A stretch of 64,000 nt of DNA, taken from positions 125,640 to 189,639 of the forward strand of contig NZ_JANIOC010000004.1 of the NCBI RefSeq assembly GCF_024733565.1, read 5' to 3'. Origin of the DNA: Rossellomorea sp. SC111 (GTDB lineage: Bacteria > Bacillota > Bacilli > Bacillales > Bacillaceae_B). The position numbers were made by a program, and so were the translations under genes. Below are positions 60,317-64,000 of the stretch, piece by piece. The notes under the pieces were generated by a model that was not told the DNA's origin, made no database searches, and saw only the letters and a program-made list of their open reading frames with translations. Within the stretch, counting starts at the first letter, position 1. Every line of letters starts with the position of its first letter.

Positions 60317-60499
60317 TCACTTGAAAATCCCACTTATTTTCATACATATGCCGACACCAATCACTTTCATACCCCATTCTGCAAGGTACACATCACCATC
60401 CCGCAGGAACCGAATGAGAAAGGCGGTCCCGAATCCAGTTAAAATCAGGGCTCCTGTAAAGATGAGTCCCCTTTTCATCTTACCATCCCCTGTCTTCAT
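60317..60499 (-). CDS. Small two-helix membrane protein, 60 aa
   Basis: Its ATG at 60499 overlaps the TGA of the 57-aa gene (ATGA), so translation is probably coupled; an internal ATG at 60478 after AGGGGAT is an alternative giving 53 aa. Two hydrophobic helices (RGLIFTGALILTGFGTAFLI and WGMKVIGVGICMKISGIF). Function is unknown. Confidence 0.6.
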   Translation of the reverse strand: MKTGDGKMKRGLIFTGALILTGFGTAFLIRFLRDGDVYLAEWGMKVIGVGICMKISGIFK

Positions 60500-60669
60500 G
60501 AGTAGAGACTTTGAAAGAGAGAAACTGTCAAAACCAACGTCAACACGGTGCCTGCTGACGTGAAAATCATTATTTTCCGATTGCTCTGGTTATTGTCCGG
60601 TTTCAAAAACTCTTGGATCGCCGCCAGCCAAATCAGGGTGGTCAGCAAGGAAAGGATTCCTGTAGACAT
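60496..60669 (-). CDS. Small two-helix membrane protein, 57 aa
   Basis: It has a strong AAAGGAG ribosome site before the ATG at 60669 and ends with a TGA that overlaps the next start. It begins MSTGILSLLTTLIWLAAIQE and has a polar loop (PDNNQSNRK) and a second helix (MIFTSAGTVLTLVLTVSLF). Likely co-translated with the 60-aa protein as a pair. The family is not recognised. Confidence 0.7.
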   Translation of the reverse strand: MSTGILSLLTTLIWLAAIQEFLKPDNNQSNRKIMIFTSAGTVLTLVLTVSLFQSLYS

Positions 60670-60726
60670 CCTATCAGCTCCTTTCTTTTTTACTATATAC
60701 GAAACGTGTGCGAAAGAAGTTTCAGT

Positions 60727-60999
60727 TTAATCATATTCAGTCATGTATAAAAAAAGGATTCCTAATCCAGCGACAACGAAGATACTATTCCAAAACATCG
60801 AAACCGTGTTTCTATTTCGGATTGCTATGATTAAATCAAACAAGCCCATATACATATAGAACCCGATCATCACAAACCAGCCTTTATGGTTATTAAACGG
60901 ATCTTTATCAAATACATACTTTGTGGAAATAAGGAGAAGGATCACAAGGGGAGCGTTTCGAAGAATTTTTCTTTGCTTTGATGACTTTTCGTTCTTCAT
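60727..60999 (-). CDS. Small three-helix membrane protein, 90 aa (paralogue of 61175)
   Basis: GGAGG precedes the ATG at 60999. It begins MKNEKSSKQRKILRNAPLVI, with helices at ~15-30, ~42-58 and ~66-85 and the loop FDKDPFNNHKGWFVMIGFYM. It aligns end to end with the 93-aa protein at 61175 (FDKDPFNNHKGW versus FDEDPYNDRIGW), so the two are a tandem duplication. Function is unknown. Confidence 0.75.
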   Translation of the reverse strand: MKNEKSSKQRKILRNAPLVILLLISTKYVFDKDPFNNHKGWFVMIGFYMYMGLFDLIIAIRNRNTVSMFWNSIFVVAGLGILFLYMTEYD

Positions 61000-61015
61000 T
61001 TTGTCCTCCTTCCGC

Positions 61016-61040
61016 GAGCCCATGGGGACAGGTACACAGG
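61016..61040. repeat. Family C repeat copy
   Basis: GAGCCCATGGGGACAGGTAC at the 5' side of the gene starting at 60999; a family A half-element GAGGTCCGTCCCTC follows at 61164. Confidence 0.65.
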
Positions 61041-61174
61041 CTTATATAAAACTGCAGCACCAGAATGTAGGGTCATGAATGCACATCTTTTCATCATACA
61101 CTCTATTCTCATTGGAAAAATCACTTAATATTTCACGTGCTTTCCCCCTGCATCTGTGTGTCGAGGTCCGTCCC

Positions 61175-61456
61175 TCAGGATCTAGAGATCATTTGCAGCC
61201 CCTGCCAACAGAGGATCCCAAAGCCAGCAATGACAAAGACAATATTGGCAACCATTGACTTCTTATTCCCCTTCTTTTTATCTTCCATCGCATCAAACAA
61301 ACCCTTAGAAATCCAAAAAACAATCATTACAGACCATCCAATGCGGTCATTATAAGGATCCTCATCAAATAAATACCTTATAAAAATGAAGAAGATGATA
61401 ACCAGAGTGGTGTTCCGCAGCGTATTCCACATTTTTGTTGAAGCTTCTCTCTTCAA
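61175..61456 (-). CDS. Small three-helix membrane protein, 93 aa (paralogue of 60727)
   Basis: The start is chosen as TTG at 61456 (MKREASTKMWNTLRNTTLVI) because it follows GGGGGAT and makes the protein co-linear with its paralogue at 60727; the frame upstream to 61486 would overlap the lipoprotein gene. Three helices; conserved core FDEDPYNDRIGWSVMIVFWI. It starts 11 bp after the lipoprotein stop, so co-transcription is likely. Confidence 0.75.
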   Translation of the reverse strand: MKREASTKMWNTLRNTTLVIIFFIFIRYLFDEDPYNDRIGWSVMIVFWISKGLFDAMEDKKKGNKKSMVANIVFVIAGFGILCWQGLQMISRS

Positions 61457-61466
61457 TATGATCCCC

Positions 61467-62075
61467 CTATCCACTAATCTTCCCAATCAACTCCACAACC
61501 TCTTCCTCATCCCCCGTATCAACCGATACCTTCTCCGTACCTTCCACAATCCCCTTCGTATACTCTTCCATCGACTCCTCTATCTGTTCACTCGTCGGCC
61601 AGTGAGATGGAACATCATACACATTGATGGTGCCGTCCCCATTGCCACTATAGGTAACAAATCCATCTACCATCGCTTTGCCGCTTAATACGATGACGTC
61701 TTCCGGATACGCGACGCTCTTGTCATCATAAGGATTCAGCTGCTCACCGGCTGAAATATGTTTGACGTTCAATTCTTCAACGTCTCCATTCCCGATGACC
61801 TGGAGCCAGACACGGGCATACTCGATTTTTTCTGAAGGATAGGCAGCAAGTGGATCCTCCGTGGCGCCCGATTCTTCTTGACCTTGATCTTGAGAAGTTG
61901 CCTCTGCCAAATCCACCGAATCGACTTCTTCTTCCGTCTCTCCTGATGCAACATCCCCGCTTTCGCTTTCCTGGTCAGGCTGTGCCTGTTCCACCACCTG
62001 TTGTTTTCCAGCGCTGCAGGCCATTAAAAGAAATCCTATCGCGAGTATCATGATTATCAGTATACGTTTCTTCAT
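61467..62075 (-). CDS. Lipoprotein of unknown function, 202 aa
   Basis: The lipobox LMAC puts the lipidated Cys at residue 20. A Glu/Gln/Ser/Asp linker spans ~21-80. The C-terminal domain (AAYPSEKIEYARVWLQVIGN, SYSGNGDGTINVYDVPSHWP) is small and mixed alpha/beta. It overlaps the GrpB gene by 4 bp, so the two are coupled. No family is firmly assigned. Confidence 0.8.
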   Translation of the reverse strand: MKKRILIIMILAIGFLLMACSAGKQQVVEQAQPDQESESGDVASGETEEEVDSVDLAEATSQDQGQEESGATEDPLAAYPSEKIEYARVWLQVIGNGDVEELNVKHISAGEQLNPYDDKSVAYPEDVIVLSGKAMVDGFVTYSGNGDGTINVYDVPSHWPTSEQIEESMEEYTKGIVEGTEKVSVDTGDEEEVVELIGKISG

Positions 62076-62611
62076 TTCCCTTCCCCCAGTACTCTTTCTA
62101 TAAATGTTGCTTTCCCTTCCGAATACGCTTCCCGGTCGTCAGGAAATTGGTTTGCCAGACTTTTTTTCAGTTCTGCGTATTCTTCCCTCAAAGAAGGGTC
62201 CCCGTTCAACCGGTCCCTGAATATCCTCTGCTGTTCCCACCGCGGTTCCCCTTCCAACATGAGATGCAGATGGGCAACTCTCTTATCATTCTCCACCTTT
62301 ATGAAAAACCTTCTCCACGGCCGATTGTCAAGCTCCGTCGGGACATAATGCCATTGATCCCCCGCAAATTTTCCCGCGATCTCGTCCACTTCAGCATAGG
62401 ACGGAATCTTTGCCATCACATCAAGGATCGGCTTTGCAGGAAGATCGCAGATCGAAGTGCTTCCAACATGCTCGACTTCCTCGACTCCAAAGGGACTCAA
62501 ATGCTGCATGAGTTCCTTCACCTCCGCTCTTCCCGCCTCGATCCATTTCGGATTTGGAGGCACGACCTCTATCGACTCCACAGCCCATTTCGGCCAATCA
62601 CTATTTTCCAT
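62072..62611 (-). CDS. GrpB (UPF0157) family protein, 179 aa
   Basis: The signature VEHVGSTSICDLPAKPILDV is diagnostic for the GrpB/UPF0157 nucleotidyltransferase-like family, and RVAHLHLMLEGEPRW plus the C-terminal FRDRLNGDPSLREEYAELKK agree. These small proteins have a nucleotidyltransferase fold; CoaE fusions suggest cofactor links, but activity is unproven. It overlaps both neighbours (lipoprotein 4 bp, GNAT 11 bp). Confidence 0.93.
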   Translation of the reverse strand: MENSDWPKWAVESIEVVPPNPKWIEAGRAEVKELMQHLSPFGVEEVEHVGSTSICDLPAKPILDVMAKIPSYAEVDEIAGKFAGDQWHYVPTELDNRPWRRFFIKVENDKRVAHLHLMLEGEPRWEQQRIFRDRLNGDPSLREEYAELKKSLANQFPDDREAYSEGKATFIERVLGEGK

Positions 62612-63092
62612 TCCCCGTCATTCCCTTCTCCAATTCAATCTCATCCCTGATTGGTATCCCGTCATTCCCGATCAACGGAATCTCCGGCTTTATACGCCTT
62701 GCTTTCTCCACGGCATCCCGGTGGATGATCGATATCCTAAAGCCCCTCTTTTGATAAAACTTCAGCGCAAGCAAATTATCATTCGTCGTAATTAACGTGA
62801 TGCGTGTGCACCCGTTCTCGGCTGCCACCTTTTCTACTTCTTTCATTAAAGTGGTGCCGATCCCCTTCTTTTCTTCCAAACTATCAAGTGAGATAATCTC
62901 GCATTCTGTGCCCTTCAACATATATGTAATCAAACCTGTAATTTCGCTGGTTTCATTTAAAACAGCAAAGCCGTCTAACGTGTCACACTCATAAACTCCA
63001 CTTGAAATGACCATCTTCGTGCTTCCCCAATGACGGTGAAAAAAATCGGTGATCAGCTGTTTCGGTAATTCCCCCAATGATACAATCTTCAT
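62601..63092 (-). CDS. GNAT-family N-acetyltransferase, 163 aa
   Basis: GNAT fold with the CoA-binding region SLDSLEEKKGIGTTLMKEVE, followed by CTRITLITTNDNLLALKFYQ and KRGFRISIIHRDAVEKAR. Typical subgroup of small-molecule acetyltransferases in Bacillus; the substrate is unknown. It is the first gene of a coupled GNAT-GrpB-lipoprotein operon. Confidence 0.92.
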   Translation of the reverse strand: MKIVSLGELPKQLITDFFHRHWGSTKMVISSGVYECDTLDGFAVLNETSEITGLITYMLKGTECEIISLDSLEEKKGIGTTLMKEVEKVAAENGCTRITLITTNDNLLALKFYQKRGFRISIIHRDAVEKARRIKPEIPLIGNDGIPIRDEIELEKGMTGNGK

Positions 63093-63173
63093 TCATCCTC
63101 TCCCCTTTTCCAGGCACTCTATTGGAAGATACCATAGATTTAATTGTAAAAAAAGGAAAAAACAAGAATTCAT

Positions 63174-63216
63174 CGAGCAAAAAAAACGGCTTATGGAATC
63201 CAATCCACAAGCCGTT
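63174..63216 (-). terminator. Intrinsic terminator overlapping a kinase stop codon
   Basis: AACGGCTT (63185-63192) pairs with AAGCCGTT (63209-63216), with TGG/CCA inside and a run of eight A on the left (minus-strand U-tract). Its right arm contains part of the stop codon of the kinase. Confidence 0.85.
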
Positions 63217-64000
63217 ATGTTACCGGATGTTCCACGCTGAATGTGATCCATCCTCCCTTATATTCTGCACGGATGTGCCCGCCGTGTAATTCCACAATCC
63301 TCTTTGAGATTGCAAGGCCAAGGCCAGTGCCCCGGTGATTCCTTCTTGCCTTGTCCCCCGTATAAAATCGTTCAAACCACGCTTCCGGATCGGTCTCTGG
63401 AGGAAATTCTGTCCGGTTTGAAATCTTCAAGATGGCCAGTGAATCCTCCGCTTTCAATGAAATATGGATGTCAGAAGGTCTCAAGCTGTATTTCAGGGCG
63501 TTCATCAGCAGATTCTCATACACACGCACCATTTTTTCAACATCCATTCTGACTGGTATTTCTTTAGATGGAATGGACGTTACGACGGTTAACCGTTCTT
63601 TTTCAAACATGGGAATGGACTCTCCAATGAACTGCTCAAGCAGGCCGGTTAACTCCGTTTCCTGAACATCCAACTGAACGTCCGGACTTGATAAGTGGGT
63701 GTATTCGAAGAGTTCATTAATAAGGGATTCGAGACGCTTGGATTTACCGTACGACGTGTCAAGATAGTCTATAAGCTGATCATCCGAATAGTTCCCCTTT
63801 CTCAATAGATCCAAATAACCGATGATGGACGTCAAAGGCGAACGCAAATCGTGAGAAACATTCGTGATCAGTTCATTCTTCGACAGCTCCAACTGACGTT
63901 CATACTCAAACTTGCTTTCAAGCTCCGTTGACAGATAATTGATATTCTGAGCAAGTTTACTTAATTCATCACGCCCTTGTATATCAATGGTGAGTCCCAG
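63215..64000 (-). CDS. Sensor histidine kinase, 5' end outside the window
   Basis: The frame is open to the window edge, so at least 261 codons are present and the start lies beyond 64000. From the edge the sequence reads LGLTIDIQGRDELSKLAQNI (end of HAMP), then HisKA (ITNVSHDLRSPLTSIIGYLD) and HATPase (YENLLMNALKYS, GTGLGLAISK). The DxGxG box region is short. It is a transmembrane kinase of the HAMP class; its regulator is probably just outside the window. Confidence 0.9.
   Translation of the reverse strand: MGLTIDIQGRDELSKLAQNINYLSTELESKFEYERQLELSKNELITNVSHDLRSPLTSIIGYLDLLRKGNYSDDQLIDYLDTSYGKSKRLESLINELFEYTHLSSPDVQLDVQETELTGLLEQFIGESIPMFEKERLTVVTSIPSKEIPVRMDVEKMVRVYENLLMNALKYSLRPSDIHISLKAEDSLAILKISNRTEFPPETDPEAWFERFYTGDKARRNHRGTGLGLAISKRIVELHGGHIRAEYKGGWITFSVEHPVT

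Noticed and set aside
6684..61177. Insertion sequence
   Set aside because: No transposase gene or IS-length inverted repeat unit was found; only short palindromes are present.

Overview
The window looks like chromosomal DNA of a Gram-positive, endospore-forming member of the Bacillaceae (Bacillus / Rossellomorea-like; the genus is my inference). The basis is a cotJABC spore-coat operon, a gerA-type germinant-receptor operon, a collagen-like exosporium protein, KinB-like kinases, strong AGGAGG-type ribosome sites, frequent TTG/GTG starts and many intrinsic terminators. I see no rRNA, tRNA, CRISPR array, prophage or complete insertion sequence. Most genes lie on the minus strand.

Layout. 0-0.4 kb: 3.25 copies of a 123-bp hairpin repeat. 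0.4-8 kb: small hypotheticals, an ECF sigma / membrane anti-sigma pair with a likely self-regulated promoter, a YhhN-family protein, a PadR/HAAS pair, an XRE/membrane pair and a YbaN-type protein. 8-18.8 kb: lipoprotein hydrolase, an ABC permease pair without visible ATPase or binding protein, cotJABC, two DUF421 proteins, a DUF3231 protein, a zinc alcohol dehydrogenase, an MBL hydrolase coupled to an MFS transporter, and a VOC protein. 18.9-24 kb: tiny membrane proteins, a DUF1835 protein, a KinB-like kinase and a third DUF421 protein. 24-32 kb: envelope block with a two-component system, a secreted six-repeat protein, a PrsA-like foldase, an HtrA protease and a class B PBP.

32-38.3 kb is visibly richer in A/T and holds a gerA-type operon in the order A-C-B, a CBO0543-family protein and a DUF4309-GH3 fusion. 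38.4-44 kb: LCP protein, polysaccharide deacetylase and a lipoprotein/response-regulator/kinase operon. 44-51.7 kb: a tandem APH-like plus Ser/Thr-kinase-like fusion, lipoproteins, a second KinB-like kinase, an RsbR-like STAS protein and the collagen-like protein. 52-57.8 kb: a 14-TM MFS exporter and a MarR-controlled heterodimeric ABC exporter. 58-64 kb: small membrane proteins, a lipoprotein, GrpB, a GNAT acetyltransferase and a histidine kinase cut by the window end.

The least explained signal is non-coding. Two intergenic arrays (11.24 kb and 58.46 kb) carry a CAT-centred motif at exactly 20-bp steps with different flanks. A dispersed family of short GGGACGG/GGGACAGG palindromes is scattered through intergenic DNA and often abuts stop codons. 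All functional calls are from reading sequence and family memory; no database search was run.
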